A DNA stretch of 64,000 bases from Candidatus Baldrarchaeota archaeon (GCA_019056805.1 DXJG01000002.1:544515-608514), one strand, 5' to 3'. Positions 1 through 9,351 are shown, numbered from the stretch's first letter. A program made the numbers and translations. The notes: generated from the sequence alone by a model not told the origin.

Positions 1-299
1 CACTACAAAAAATAATTATACCATGCTGGATAGGGAAAACAGGACTTATAGGAATTTACTCCATATTAGGAACAATAGGAGCAAACATACTTCTAACAAT
101 GGGCGAAGGATTCCTCGTAACAGCCTCCATAATTATCTCCATAGTATCTCTAGGTATAACCTACCTCGTTCTTAAAAAAGATATTACAGGAAACCCAGAA
201 AAACTTGTAAAAAAGGTAAAAAAACTAAGAATACTTGCAACAGCAATAATAATAGCAATAATACACCTCTTATTGGGCAAAGATAACTCAGGTGACTAA
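1..299 (+). CDS. C-terminal part of a multi-pass membrane protein (cut by window start)
   Basis: The reading frame is open from base 3 to the TAA at 297-299 with no stop, so the ATG at 99 is probably internal and the gene starts before the window. The visible 98 residues hold three hydrophobic stretches separated by short charged loops, including a Lys-rich loop before the last helix. The tail is short and hydrophilic. This is the pattern of an integral membrane protein. No family motif is visible and I cannot assign a function. It converges with the membrane protein that ends at 302, leaving only two bases between them. Confidence 0.55.
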   Translation, partial: LQKIIIPCWIGKTGLIGIYSILGTIGANILLTMGEGFLVTASIIISIVSLGITYLVLKKDITGNPEKLVKKVKKLRILATAIIIAIIHLLLGKDNSGD

Positions 300-301
300 C
301 A

Positions 302-1147
302 TTATCCAACACTTTTCATTTTCTTTTGTATAATTTTTCTAAAACCATACCATAAGCCGATAGCAGCAAAAAACATACCTACTAAACCAAATAGTAATCT
401 TATAGTATTCACTAAGTCAAATACAAAGCCTAAAACTAAGATAAATACTGGTAATGAAAAAAGTATAAACCCTAAAGCGAAAAAGAATATGCCAAGTCGA
501 TAGAAATTATAACCGTAAAAAATTCCAGCAACAAAAAAGAAAACTCCGGAGAAAAACAAGAATAAAAGAAAATTAGCTACCAGTTTGGGGAGTTCAGAAA
601 CACCTAAAATACTCAAAAACCTCGTAATAACCTTAAACTCAGTCAAAGAACCAGATAAATTAACTAAAGTTCCTGCAATCATACCTAAAATAAAACCTAA
701 AGGATCATTAACCAAAGCAAAAAACGCAAAAACACTAGCAAATAAAAGCAAAGCAAAATCGAATCCAATATATACAAGCCCACTAAAACTAGATTTCAAA
801 AGTGACAATTTAACAGCTGGACCAGAAGCAATCAAAGTCATAGTAAGATTAAACACACTCACCCCACTACCCAAAGAAACAAAAAAACTAGCAATAAATC
901 TCGGAGCCTTAACAAAATGTAAAAAACCACCAAAAATAACAGTAACACCGCCAAAAAACGCAAGCCAAACAACAATATTACCAATAAACCTAGAAACTTC
1001 AAGAGGCAAAAGACCCGCCTCAGTAGCTTCAATAATCAATCTAAGTAATCCTCCAGCTCTACCACGAAACCCCCCAATAAGCATCAAAATACCAGCAACC
1101 ACAGCAAACAAACCTTGACGCAACCGAACCTTAGATTCATCATTCAA
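302..1147 (-). CDS. Multi-pass membrane protein, unknown function
   Basis: About 280 residues, with seven or eight hydrophobic segments, Gly/Phe/Leu-rich, and a short basic C-terminus. The frame is open up to a GTG at 1276, but that extension adds a Cys-rich stretch with no ribosome site. I prefer the TTG at 1147, which has GGGGTG upstream and begins a hydrophilic segment before the first helix. The opposite strand also carries a long open frame (585-1118), but its Lys/Pro/Asn-rich product looks like a shadow. The sense strand is strongly T/G-rich, as in the other minus-strand genes up to 5.5 kb. No family is recognised. Confidence 0.6.
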   Translation of the reverse strand: MNDESKVRLRQGLFAVVAGILMLIGGFRGRAGGLLRLIIEATEAGLLPLEVSRFIGNIVVWLAFFGGVTVIFGGFLHFVKAPRFIASFFVSLGSGVSVFNLTMTLIASGPAVKLSLLKSSFSGLVYIGFDFALLLFASVFAFFALVNDPLGFILGMIAGTLVNLSGSLTEFKVITRFLSILGVSELPKLVANFLLFLFFSGVFFFVAGIFYGYNFYRLGIFFFALGFILFSLPVFILVLGFVFDLVNTIRLLFGLVGMFFAAIGLWYGFRKIIQKKMKSVG

Positions 1148-1318
1148 ATCAAGCACCCCGCACACTACATACTTTTTTAAAACCAATTTAATAAAACTTT
1201 TGAACAAACTAGCCAACAAACAAGAATTTACACAACACCAACATAAAAGTAAGCAACGAATTTTAACATGCAACACTCTATATCTAATTGTAACAACTAT
1301 TAGACAATGGTGGAGAAA

Positions 1319-1660
1319 ATGAAGATATTTAATTACCGTGAAGTTGAAGCTGAAAAGGTAACGGAAGAAGGCGCTAAAGGAACAACAGTTAGATGGCTTA
1401 TCGATGAAAAAATCGGCGCAAAAAACTTCTTCATGAGACTATTCGAAATGGAACCAGGAGGCTATTCTCCACTACACACGCATCCATGGGAACATGAAGT
1501 ATTCATTCTAGAAGGCGAAGGAACAGTTGTCAGCAAGGAAGGAGAACACAAAGTTGGCCCCGGGGATGTAATTTACATACCTCCAAACGAAAAACATCAA
1601 CTTAAAAACACAGGGAAAACAACATTCAAATTCCTATGCCTAATCCCCAGCACAAAATAG
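1319..1660 (+). CDS. Small cupin-domain protein
   Basis: A 113-residue single-domain cupin. The first cupin motif is clear (HTHPWEHEVFILEGEG) and gives the usual His, His and Glu metal ligands. The second motif follows (GPGDVIYIPPNEKHQL) and supplies the last His. Such small cupins bind a divalent metal and act as isomerases, dioxygenases or sugar-binding proteins, so the sequence does not reveal the substrate. I chose the ATG at 1319 because GGTGGAG lies just upstream. An ATG at 1307 is in frame but has no such site. The gene stands alone, and what follows is an AT-rich gap of 150 bases. Confidence 0.85.
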   Translation: MKIFNYREVEAEKVTEEGAKGTTVRWLIDEKIGAKNFFMRLFEMEPGGYSPLHTHPWEHEVFILEGEGTVVSKEGEHKVGPGDVIYIPPNEKHQLKNTGKTTFKFLCLIPSTK

Positions 1661-1810
1661 CCTAAACAACACTACTCACCAACTTTTTCTACTCTTTATA
1701 CTCTATCTTTTAACTCTTAAACAAAAGAAAATTATCCCCTACACATTCCTCTGCTTGTGATTTTTGTTGCAGTTTAAAAATGAGAATTAAAACATTTTAA
1801 GGGTATTAAA

Positions 1811-2995
1811 ATGAAACATAAAACATGCCAACTATGTCTTTTGGACGAAACTTATAGAGATTTTCCAATAGATATAGAAGGAGGACTCAAATATAAAATT
1901 GGAAGCATAAAAATAGAGGAATCAGGACTCTGCAACCTCTGTCACCAATATCAAAAAGAAAAAACAGAATTCCTACAACTCAGAGAATCTGCAAGAAGAA
2001 ACCTACAAAAAATATTCAAAAATATTAAAGGAGACGAATACGATGCGTTGGTTGCTTTAAGTGGAGGAAAAGACAGTACAGCAGCTTTAATTCTAGCAAA
2101 AGAAAAATATAACCTCAACGTTTTAGCCTTCACAATAGATCACGGATTTAAACATAAAGAATGCAAAGAAAACATCGAAAACATAGTAAACGAGCTTGGA
2201 GTAGAACACATAACCTTTAAAATCCCTAAAACACTTACACAAAAAGTTTTCTACTTCTCAATAAAAGTTGGAGACCCATGTGCTATATGTCAAAGATTGA
2301 TTAACCCACCAATAATGGCAAAAATACAGCTAAAACATAACATAAAAGTTAGAATTTTAGGCATGGACTTAGCACAAACCTACTACCAATACTACAAACC
2401 CTTAAAATACTGGAAAAATCTACTAGGAATAGAAAACCCATTCATATATAGCATAAAACAAGCGGATCCAAAAATATATGAAAAACGAAGCAAACAATAC
2501 ATACAAGAACTACTAAACGATATAAAATCACAACACCAAGCAAAAATAAAACAAGAACTACAAAAAATAATGAAAGCAATTCAAAAATACTGGCTAAAAG
2601 AAAAAGAAATAGAAGAATTCACAAAAAACAACATAACAATACACCTAAAAGCAATAGAAATCTCAAACAGAAACATACAAGAAAAAATACTCAGAAAACA
2701 CGGCTTTAAATTTCCTGAAATATCTGAAGCATCCGCAACAGACTGCAAGATATCAGCACTCGCTCACAACATTCACACAGAAAAACTAGAAAAAACATTA
2801 TTGTCACAAGAAATCAGAGTAGGCCTAATAACAAAACAAAAAGCACTAGAAAAACTTCACAAAAAACCAAATATCCACGAACTCAAACAAATATTAAAAG
2901 AACTAAACATAAAAAGAATAGAAAACATCAGAAAAAGCGAAAAATTCTACGAAATATACGACAAAAATATAATACAACAAATAAACTCCACATAA
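1811..2995 (+). CDS. PP-loop ATPase, N-acetyl sugar amidotransferase (WbpG/PseA)-like
   Basis: 394 residues. The N-terminus has a CxxC pair (CQLC) and a second one (CNLC) in the 'GLCNLC' context typical of this family. A PP-loop signature SGGKDST follows near residue 85, then a DHGF segment and a DPCAICQ motif near residue 155. The domain order matches WbpG/PseA-type proteins, which activate a sugar carbonyl or carboxyl with ATP and use ammonia to make amidine or amide groups on surface sugars. A tRNA-thiolation role is the main alternative because cysteine pairs also occur there. The C-terminal 200 residues are Lys/Gln-rich and helical and not recognised. No partner glutaminase (HisH-like) is adjacent. 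The ATG follows AAGGG. Confidence 0.65.
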   Translation: MKHKTCQLCLLDETYRDFPIDIEGGLKYKIGSIKIEESGLCNLCHQYQKEKTEFLQLRESARRNLQKIFKNIKGDEYDALVALSGGKDSTAALILAKEKYNLNVLAFTIDHGFKHKECKENIENIVNELGVEHITFKIPKTLTQKVFYFSIKVGDPCAICQRLINPPIMAKIQLKHNIKVRILGMDLAQTYYQYYKPLKYWKNLLGIENPFIYSIKQADPKIYEKRSKQYIQELLNDIKSQHQAKIKQELQKIMKAIQKYWLKEKEIEEFTKNNITIHLKAIEISNRNIQEKILRKHGFKFPEISEASATDCKISALAHNIHTEKLEKTLLSQEIRVGLITKQKALEKLHKKPNIHELKQILKELNIKRIENIRKSEKFYEIYDKNIIQQINST

Positions 2996-3099
2996 ATATC
3001 AACAATTTCCAAAACTCACCAAACACAAGATTATTCTCAATGGAACCACTAAACCTGAAAAATAAAATAGACAAGAGATATCAAATAAAAAGGATTTGC

Positions 3100-3396
3100 T
3101 TAAAATGGCCATGGCCATCTTTCCTGTCTAGAATATAACAAAGCCTTTCTCTTTTCCGCAATAGCCTCGCACTTAGAACATATTTTTACACCAGGAGGTA
3201 CAGGGGCTCCACAGTAAAGACAATATCCACTCTTCTTCTTAACAGCACGACTACTTCTTTCAGCAATCTCACATGAAATAATAACAGCGATTCCTAACAC
3301 ATCTATAAGCAAAAACCCTATGTAACCAATAGTAAACCACAAATAGAATCCCAAAAACATAGTTAAAATTCCAACAATTAGAAATTCTTTTTCCAA
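3100..3396 (-). CDS. Small membrane protein with C-terminal zinc ribbon
   Basis: 98 residues. Two transmembrane helices occupy roughly residues 5-45. A short basic linker follows, then a zinc-ribbon motif with two CxxC knuckles (CLYCGAPVPPGVKICSKC) and a basic tail ending in WPWPF. This helix-helix-ribbon arrangement is common in uncharacterised archaeal proteins. The ribbon is presumably cytoplasmic. Function is unknown. It is transcribed alone, with 143 bases separating it from the upstream DUF169 gene on the same strand. Confidence 0.65.
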   Translation of the reverse strand: MEKEFLIVGILTMFLGFYLWFTIGYIGFLLIDVLGIAVIISCEIAERSSRAVKKKSGYCLYCGAPVPPGVKICSKCEAIAEKRKALLYSRQERWPWPF

Positions 3397-3539
3397 CTAT
3401 CCCACCTACCTCCCAAGCAAATTATTTCCTTAATCTTCATAGCATGGCATGAGCCCAGAACAAATACTTTATTTAAACTTAAATAAATGGGATCAGCCAT
3501 TCTTCCAACTCTAATATAAAATTAATCGACAAAATATTA

Positions 3540-4346
3540 TTAACCTTTCGTTTCCTTTAGTTTTTCTCCAAGTTTCTTAAAAGCCTCTGGGAACACTGGT
3601 TGATACCGCATGTAAAACGGTGTTGGATACCGCATCACCTTTCTCTCAAATATACTTTTAACACCATTCATCACATCGCGAAGCATATTTGCCGGAACAG
3701 CAACAATGACCTCATAATCCTCCGTAGCCGCAAAAATCTTATCTCCCTCATCAGGCAAAACAAAATTAAACTTCTGAGACAAATAAGTTTGAATCACACC
3801 ATGAGCACAAGAAGCATGCCTACCAGTATACTGAACATCTATCGCTCCACCCACATTATACAAATACCCGTGAACAAGTATAAACGCCTGAGTAGGATTA
3901 CCATAAACCAGCACAACATCAGGCTCAATTTTCGTCCTATTCAACGGAGAAGTAACAATACCCTGACATTCCCCAGTCTCAAGCTTACAATTCTCAACAG
4001 TAAACTTAGCACCCTTTAAAGCGGCTTCACGATCCTTAAAGAAACCAGCCTCCAAAAGAAAATCAACCAAAATATCCTCGCTATCTAAGGAAGCCCAACC
4101 ATACAAGAAACGAGCAAAATTACAAGCACATTCATCCTTAGAAACACCCATAGTCCACCCATATCTCCTAGACATACCAAAAGCCTGACACAAATTTATC
4201 TTAAAACCAAACAGATCACGAGGACGCCTAACATTCCCAGGAAACTCTTCGTCACCCCTAATCAACTTAACAGCTACAGGATAAGTTTCAAGCCTCAAAA
4301 CATCCATAAGATCAGAACCAATACCCCTCCACTCATCCAAACTCAT
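3540..4346 (-). CDS. DUF169 family protein
   Basis: 268 residues matching the DUF169 pattern: an N-terminal 'YPVAVKLI' segment, a conserved Cys (NLCQAFGMSRRYGW), a second Cys-rich stretch (DECACNFARF), a GNPTQA motif near residue 150, and a C-terminal segment with 'CAHGVIQTYL'. DUF169 proteins are widespread in anaerobic archaea and bacteria and have no established biochemical role. The conserved cysteines suggest a metal or redox cofactor, which is inference. The next gene upstream on the same strand is a CoA-transferase 150 bases away, so co-transcription is possible but not shown. Confidence 0.8.
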   Translation of the reverse strand: MSLDEWRGIGSDLMDVLRLETYPVAVKLIRGDEEFPGNVRRPRDLFGFKINLCQAFGMSRRYGWTMGVSKDECACNFARFLYGWASLDSEDILVDFLLEAGFFKDREAALKGAKFTVENCKLETGECQGIVTSPLNRTKIEPDVVLVYGNPTQAFILVHGYLYNVGGAIDVQYTGRHASCAHGVIQTYLSQKFNFVLPDEGDKIFAATEDYEVIVAVPANMLRDVMNGVKSIFERKVMRYPTPFYMRYQPVFPEAFKKLGEKLKETKG

Positions 4347-4498
4347 TTACATCAACCTCCAAATAACAATATACACTTTTCAACCCAACAACTGTAGTAA
4401 ATTTAACTAACAACTAACATATTAAATCTTTCCAAAAATCCACAATTACCTAAATTTAATCAAAATAACATAAAAACCTTGCAAATAAACCCTAACCC

Positions 4499-5545
4499 TC
4501 AACCTTCCCCAAGCCTGGGAGCTTTCCCTGCTCTTCTAACAACATAATTCGAAAATTTCACTGGAAAAGAAACACATCTATAAAACTTCCCCTTATATTC
4601 CACCCTACCAATAATCCCCCTCTTCTCAACAATCTTTGCTCCCTCTTCAACACTATTAACAACACCAAAAGGAACATTAGCAGCCTTCAACAATTCAAAA
4701 ACCTCCCTCGTACTCATATCTTTCAACCTATCCTGAATAGCATTCCTAATCTCCTCATATCTCTCCATCCTCTCCCGATAACCCAAATCACCAAAATCCA
4801 GCTCCAAAGCTTTACAAAGATTTCTCCAAAAGTGAGGTTCCCCCAAAATCCCCAAAGAAATGTAACTGTCCCTAGTTCTATAAATCCCATAACCAGGATT
4901 TCTAATAAAATCTCGAACATCGCCAAGACCATTCAAAATATGAGCAGTATGAACAGGAATAGCAGCGAACGCAGAATCTAACATATTAACATCAATATAC
5001 GTACCTTCACCAGTTCTAAGCTTACGAACATAAGCAGCCAAAATAGAAATAGCCGCGTAAACAGCAGCAGCAAAATCAGAAAGCTGAACATTAGGATCCT
5101 CAGGCCTACCAACCCTCAACCCCGTAACCCTACAAATCCCAGCAAAAGACAAAACATTAATATCATGAACAGGAATATCCCTAAACTCCGAATCCTGACC
5201 AAAACCAGAAACAGAACAATAAATAATAGAAGAATTCACCTTTCTAACACTATCATAATCAACACCAAGCTTCCTAGCAACACCAGGTCTAAACCCTTCA
5301 ACAACAACATCAACCTCTTTAACAAGCTCCAAAAACCTCTCCTTACCCTTCTCTTTCTTCAAATCAATAACAACACTCTTCTTATTCCTATTAAACACAG
5401 CAAACAACACATCATAAAACCTCAACGGCTCACCAAAAGGAGGCTCAACCTTAATAACCTCAGCTCCAAGATCACTAAGAATCTGAGTACAAAACGGACC
5501 AATATAAAACTGCGCTAACTCCAAAACCCTCATACCCTCAAGCAT
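4499..5545 (-). CDS. Family III CoA-transferase (CaiB/BaiF type)
   Basis: About 348 residues. The N-terminus has the class signature 'MRVLELAQFYIGPFCTQIL' followed by 'LGAEVIKVEPP'. The catalytic Asp is in 'VNMLDSAF' near residue 195. Family III enzymes move CoA between carboxylic acids, and alpha-methylacyl-CoA racemases share the fold. The missing His/Asp pair context makes a transferase more likely than a racemase, but the substrate cannot be read. The ATG at 5545 is preferred over the upstream GTG at 5560. The gene is somewhat short for the family (usually near 380-400 residues), with a compact C-terminal domain. It lies upstream of DUF169 on the same strand. Confidence 0.85.
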   Translation of the reverse strand: MLEGMRVLELAQFYIGPFCTQILSDLGAEVIKVEPPFGEPLRFYDVLFAVFNRNKKSVVIDLKKEKGKERFLELVKEVDVVVEGFRPGVARKLGVDYDSVRKVNSSIIYCSVSGFGQDSEFRDIPVHDINVLSFAGICRVTGLRVGRPEDPNVQLSDFAAAVYAAISILAAYVRKLRTGEGTYIDVNMLDSAFAAIPVHTAHILNGLGDVRDFIRNPGYGIYRTRDSYISLGILGEPHFWRNLCKALELDFGDLGYRERMERYEEIRNAIQDRLKDMSTREVFELLKAANVPFGVVNSVEEGAKIVEKRGIIGRVEYKGKFYRCVSFPVKFSNYVVRRAGKAPRLGEG

Positions 5546-5826
5546 AAAATAACTACGCACCCACCAACATTATAAAGATTTCTCACACTCCCCCATCAAA
5601 CTCGTCAACCAAACCCTCACCAAAACGAAAACACAACAAAGCAACCAATAAGAAAACACATATTCCCCAAAATTCCATCAACCCACCTCCGAAACCCAAA
5701 ACCTAAACATAACTAAAACACTAAGCCCACCCACATATAACTTAAATAAAACTTCAATATATCTAAATGTAAAACTATAACAAACCTAAATTCAACTATC
5801 CAACCCTCTACAACTTGGTGGCACCG

Positions 5827-6447
5827 ATGGCAATAGACATCGAAAAAACCATAAAAGAAGCACTAAGAAACCTACCACCAGGCATAAAAGCAGCTGTAAT
5901 CACTAGAGACGGTCAACCAATCTACACAGAAATCGAACCAAAAACCCTAAAACAAATATTAAAAATCTACAAAAAACACAGAAAAATACAAGTAAACGAC
6001 TACGAATCAGACCAACTAGACGAAAACAACCTCGTATTCTACGCACTATCCACAGACCGCATATTCATAGCCCTATCACCTCTATCAGTACCAGAAATAA
6101 TAGTACACAGCAGAAAAACAATCCAACAACTACAACAAACCCTAAACAAACTACTAAAAAACTACCTCAACCAAATAAGCCAAGAAATAAACGAAGAAAC
6201 AAAACAAAAATACAACACAATATACACCATATCCCCAAAATACAAAAACATCGAAGAACTCCTCCCACTAGTTGCATGGATGGGAGAAACAACAGCAACA
6301 ATAGTAGCAAACCTAGACAAAAAACTACCAATATGGCAACTAACACTCCTCCTACAAAAAGCAGGCATAAACATAACCCCCGAACAAACACGCCAAATCC
6401 TCGAACAACTACGAAAACACGGATACGTAACAACCATAACCAAATAA
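5827..6447 (+). CDS. Roadblock-like domain plus C-terminal winged-helix protein
   Basis: 206 residues. The N-terminal ~100 residues have the alternating strand/helix pattern and the 'GIKAAVITRDGQPIYTE' opening seen in roadblock/longin-type domains, which in archaea often partner with small GTPases. The last ~70 residues are predicted helices plus a 'LRKHGYVTTI' end, resembling a winged-helix or helical-bundle domain. The start ATG has GGTGG nine bases upstream, and an in-frame TTG at 5815 is less likely. Codon use is extreme: one 60-base stretch (6121-6180) has 19 C and 1 G. Function is unknown. A link with the GTPase at 43.6 kb is only a guess. Confidence 0.55.
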   Translation: MAIDIEKTIKEALRNLPPGIKAAVITRDGQPIYTEIEPKTLKQILKIYKKHRKIQVNDYESDQLDENNLVFYALSTDRIFIALSPLSVPEIIVHSRKTIQQLQQTLNKLLKNYLNQISQEINEETKQKYNTIYTISPKYKNIEELLPLVAWMGETTATIVANLDKKLPIWQLTLLLQKAGINITPEQTRQILEQLRKHGYVTTITK

Positions 6448-6515
6448 CACAAAACAAATCTACATCCAAAACCTCCAAATAGTCAAACAAACCCATAAAA
6501 ACTATATCGACACTT

Positions 6516-6740
6516 TTATCCCTCCCTTATAAGGACCTCTTTTTGCGAGTAGGTGTATTTTCGTTTTGTTCTTATTTTGATGATTTGTATGAGTGCGTAA
6601 ATATCTGTGGATGCTTTTTCGAAGATTTTTACGTGCCGACTAAAAACTTTTTTAAAACAGGCAAACAGGAAACGTCAGCAGGCAATTGATGTAATAATGT
6701 TGGAAACAATAACAATGTACCGGTTTGAACGCATCTGCAT
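6516..6740 (-). pseudogene. Possible gene remnant with an in-frame TGA
   Basis: Reading the minus strand from the ATG at 6740 gives 21 codons, a TGA (6675-6677), then 52 further open codons in the same frame to a TAA at 6516-6518. The second part is Lys/Ile/Arg-rich and looks coding (for example 'HVKIFEKASTDIYAL'). TGA is used as a normal stop elsewhere in this window. No start codon follows the TGA, so the gene is probably broken. I do not recognise the family. The rest of the gap 6448-6982 is AT-rich and shows nothing I can name. Confidence 0.25.
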
Positions 6741-6982
6741 CTTTGTGGCAGATTTATGTTTTTTATCGGATTAAACTAGTAGCCTTTTTACATTTATAAT
6801 AGATATTATAGCAAAAATTAAGCAAAATATATACGTATATCCACAATACAGTTGAAACAACTCATCCTAGGACAATCCCTTCCTCATATGGTAGCATAAT
6901 TAATGTGTAAATGGTATAACTTCTCAATAATAATCCATTCAAAGTCTTATCGTTTATTAAAGAGAATTGAAAATCAGAAGGT

Positions 6983-8416
6983 CTATGAGAATTCCCCGAG
7001 TATTATGGATTGATCATCAGTTTTTTCAAATTTAAGCGACGTCATACAATGAAATCCCTTAAGATCTATAATATTTTTCCCTTCCTTTAAATGGTATTTC
7101 GTTATTAGAGGTTCTCCCGCTACAGGTAATTCAGTATTATATTCAAAAACTGTTAACTTATTACTTTTTGATGCTATGATTTTTAAAGAAGCATTTTTGT
7201 AACCAGCAAGTGGAAAACCTCCCCACACCTTATCTTTAACTATATTTCCGCGTAAAGTTAAATAGTATGCTGGTGGTCTTCTATCGATTATATCATCGTT
7301 AAGAACCGTGATTTCTCTATATCCGCTATCCATCGCTATAGGTTTCGCAGTATTAGGGGTTGTATTGCTCGCAACCAAAATTTTTGATCCAAACTTTTCA
7401 AGCGATGTTATTCTTGCCCCATAAACCCCCACTATCTTTACCATAGGCGGTGATACGAATACTAGAAGAGTGGGCATTACTACAGACCGCTTTAATCCTA
7501 ACATATCTGGAAGAGAATTATATGCAGTAAGTAGTCCCCCTCTTACGGGAAGACAATTTGTTCTAAACGGTGAACATTGACTCAAAGGAAAATCGAAAAG
7601 CCTGATAAACGTCATCGCTGATTCTTTCTCCCGCTGTTCTAGGGGATTTCCCATAAATATTCCCCCTTTTACGAAGACAGCAATGTTCATGGATGTAGTT
7701 CCTATGTTTCCAAGTATTCTTGGGTTTTCTATTCCTGCACCATCCCTAGATGCCTTTTCAGTTCTATCCAGATCTATTTTTAGTACTTTACCGGAGTTTA
7801 AGTCTACACATTGTAGCCCGTTGAAAAATAATCCGCCCTGATTAAAAATAGCATGATCTAAGAAAATTGTTCCCTTAATTGCCGCACTATTCGTTAAAGA
7901 TGACATTTTTCTGTTATCTAGGTCGTAAGAATATACGCCAAGATTTCTAAACCCATCACCTCTCGCAATGAGTAGTCGATGCTCCATCTCATCATATAAA
8001 ATTTCTGACACTTCTCCAGCCCACGTAGTTTTTTGTCGAGCCCCTTCTTTCCAAAGCAACTCTACTTCATCATTAGAGATATCATAAGCATGTAAATGCG
8101 AATATTTTGTAATGAAAGAAAGTTCTCTACGCTCCCTGTTATAGGAGGCTGGTGCATGAACCCAACCACCAAAATATATCTTCTCATCTATAGCTGTCAC
8201 AGCATTGTAAGTATCGCCGCCAGATCTTGGAGGACTGCCGACTAAAGAAAAATCATAAATTGTTTCACGACTCTCCGTTAGGAAATGTGCTTTTGCTTCA
8301 AACGCCAAGGTGAAATATAATGTTTTTCGATGATATTTGAGTCCAAAGATCCCTCCAGATCCCCATTCAGGTCCATATCCCGGAATATACCGATGCAGCT
8401 TATTTAGAATATTCAT
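6983..8416 (-). CDS. DUF2139-like archaeal protein
   Basis: 477 residues, beta-rich, with repeated short strand motifs suggesting a propeller-type fold. The N-terminal region 'YGPEWGSGGIFGLKYH' followed by 'LYFTLAFEAKAHF' resembles the archaeal DUF2139 family, which has no known function. There is no signal peptide or membrane helix, so it is likely cytoplasmic. The ATG at 8416 has GGTGGAG just upstream. Base composition here is nearly balanced, unlike the strongly A/C-skewed + strand to its left, which fits a separately acquired block. No operon partner is seen. The family call is from memory of motif patterns, so it is moderate. Confidence 0.6.
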   Translation of the reverse strand: MNILNKLHRYIPGYGPEWGSGGIFGLKYHRKTLYFTLAFEAKAHFLTESRETIYDFSLVGSPPRSGGDTYNAVTAIDEKIYFGGWVHAPASYNRERRELSFITKYSHLHAYDISNDEVELLWKEGARQKTTWAGEVSEILYDEMEHRLLIARGDGFRNLGVYSYDLDNRKMSSLTNSAAIKGTIFLDHAIFNQGGLFFNGLQCVDLNSGKVLKIDLDRTEKASRDGAGIENPRILGNIGTTSMNIAVFVKGGIFMGNPLEQREKESAMTFIRLFDFPLSQCSPFRTNCLPVRGGLLTAYNSLPDMLGLKRSVVMPTLLVFVSPPMVKIVGVYGARITSLEKFGSKILVASNTTPNTAKPIAMDSGYREITVLNDDIIDRRPPAYYLTLRGNIVKDKVWGGFPLAGYKNASLKIIASKSNKLTVFEYNTELPVAGEPLITKYHLKEGKNIIDLKGFHCMTSLKFEKTDDQSIILGEFS

Positions 8417-8642
8417 TAACTCCACCACAACTAATATTATTGCATTTCTACTATTTAGGTTAACATGGTTAGCTACAAATTAGATATCCGAATGAAATAT
8501 TAATTGCTGTTTCGTTGCGAAAGAAGGAAGTGCAAGAATTTAAATTATTTAAGATACATGTAAAGAAGGTGTTAGAAGCGTAATATTCAGACTTTTATTT
8601 CAAAATAGCGATGAAATAACATTTTAGATTTGAGGGATTAAA

Positions 8643-8840
8643 ATGAAAGAAGAAAAAATACTTCAAGTCCTTAAAAAACACGGCCCCTTAACCAGCAGCC
8701 AAATCGCAAAGATAACCGGTTATCCAAGAACAACAGTATATGATAAACTCTCAAAACTTCAACTAAAAGGAAAAGTAAAAAAGAAACCAGAAAAAAGAAA
8801 CAAAAAAGGCAGACCAAAAATATACTGGGAAATAACCTAA
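8643..8840 (+). CDS. Small winged-helix DNA-binding protein
   Basis: 65 residues forming a single wHTH. Helix 2 and the recognition helix are clear (TSSQIAKITGYPRTTVYDKL), followed by a very basic wing (KKKPEKRNKKGRPKIYW). This is the minimal TrmB/MarR-like DNA-binding unit with no effector domain. It presumably acts as a small local repressor. A GAGGGATT sequence precedes the ATG. It sits alone between the DUF2139-like gene and the broken vapBC pair. Its target is unknown. Confidence 0.75.
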   Translation: MKEEKILQVLKKHGPLTSSQIAKITGYPRTTVYDKLSKLQLKGKVKKKPEKRNKKGRPKIYWEIT

Positions 8841-9003
8841 AACACGCTCTTCTCTCCAAATTTTAAAATACATTTGATATGGGTAGCAAGAATCATAAAA
8901 TTAGGAGAAAGATGGAAAGGAATATTCCACCTAACTGTTTAACAATTTAATAGGTTGAATAGGTTCTAATAACTGGATTTAATATATTAGATGGGATATA
9001 AAC

Positions 9004-9245
9004 ATGGGAGAAATTGTTAAAATTAATAGTAAATGGCGTATTGTTATACCTAAAAAATTTAGAGATAATTTAAAACCAAATGATGAATTCTTAGTTGAAA
9101 AATTGGTGATACTATTGTCTTAAGAAGGTTTAACAGAGAAGAATTAATTAAAGAATTTAATGAAATTAAACTTTACACCAGTGATAAAATGAAGAATGCT
9201 AATGCTGAAAGAGGAAAGACACTACACGGCGATGTTAAAGAATGA
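9004..9245 (+). pseudogene. vapB: VapB/AbrB-type antitoxin, frameshifted
   Basis: From the ATG at 9004 the frame encodes a typical swapped-hairpin AbrB domain (KINSKWRIVIPKKFR) but stops at 9121-9123 after 39 residues. In the next frame, from about 9104, the expected continuation is present (GDTIVLRRFNREELIKEF) through to a TGA at 9243-9245 that overlaps the vapC start as ATGA. One extra A in the run near 9099-9103 would restore an 80-residue antitoxin. So this is either a sequencing error or an inactivating single-base loss. The domain would bind DNA and, at its C-terminus, the cognate PIN toxin. Confidence 0.7.
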
Positions 9246-9313
9246 GTATCATCGATACAGACGTCCTCTCCTACAATCTTTTTGGAAAATCATCTTTCAA
9301 CATTCTATACTAA
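9242..9313 (+). pseudogene. vapC: VapC PIN-domain toxin stub
   Basis: The ATG at 9242 overlaps the vapB stop and encodes MSIIDTDVLSYNLFG, the first strand and first acidic residues of a PIN-domain RNase. The frame then ends at 9313 after 23 residues, whereas a full VapC has about 130. The following 700 bases do not contain recognisable PIN motifs. The gene order vapB-vapC with an ATGA overlap is the family norm, so this is a toxin gene truncated by deletion. No active toxin is expected. Confidence 0.6.
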
Positions 9314-9351
9314 ACCTTTAATTTAGTGAAGGATCTAAGAGGTGAAAATAT

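Noticed and set aside
585..1118. Long + strand open frame (177 codons)
   Set aside because: Lys/Pro/Thr-rich product without domain signals, opposite a membrane protein with regular hydrophobic helices. The frame is a by-product of A/C-rich composition.
3600..5518. + strand open frames of 117-139 codons opposite DUF169 and the CoA-transferase
   Set aside because: Asn/Thr/Ile-rich products mirrored from strongly biased coding sequence; the minus-strand genes have clear family motifs.
6162..6496. Minus-strand open frames opposite the roadblock-like gene
   Set aside because: Val/Leu/Phe/Cys-rich low-complexity products created by the extreme C-over-G bias of the + strand.
6540..6600. Possible C/D box RNA (TGATGAT)
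   Set aside because: No D box or C' element at a fitting distance.
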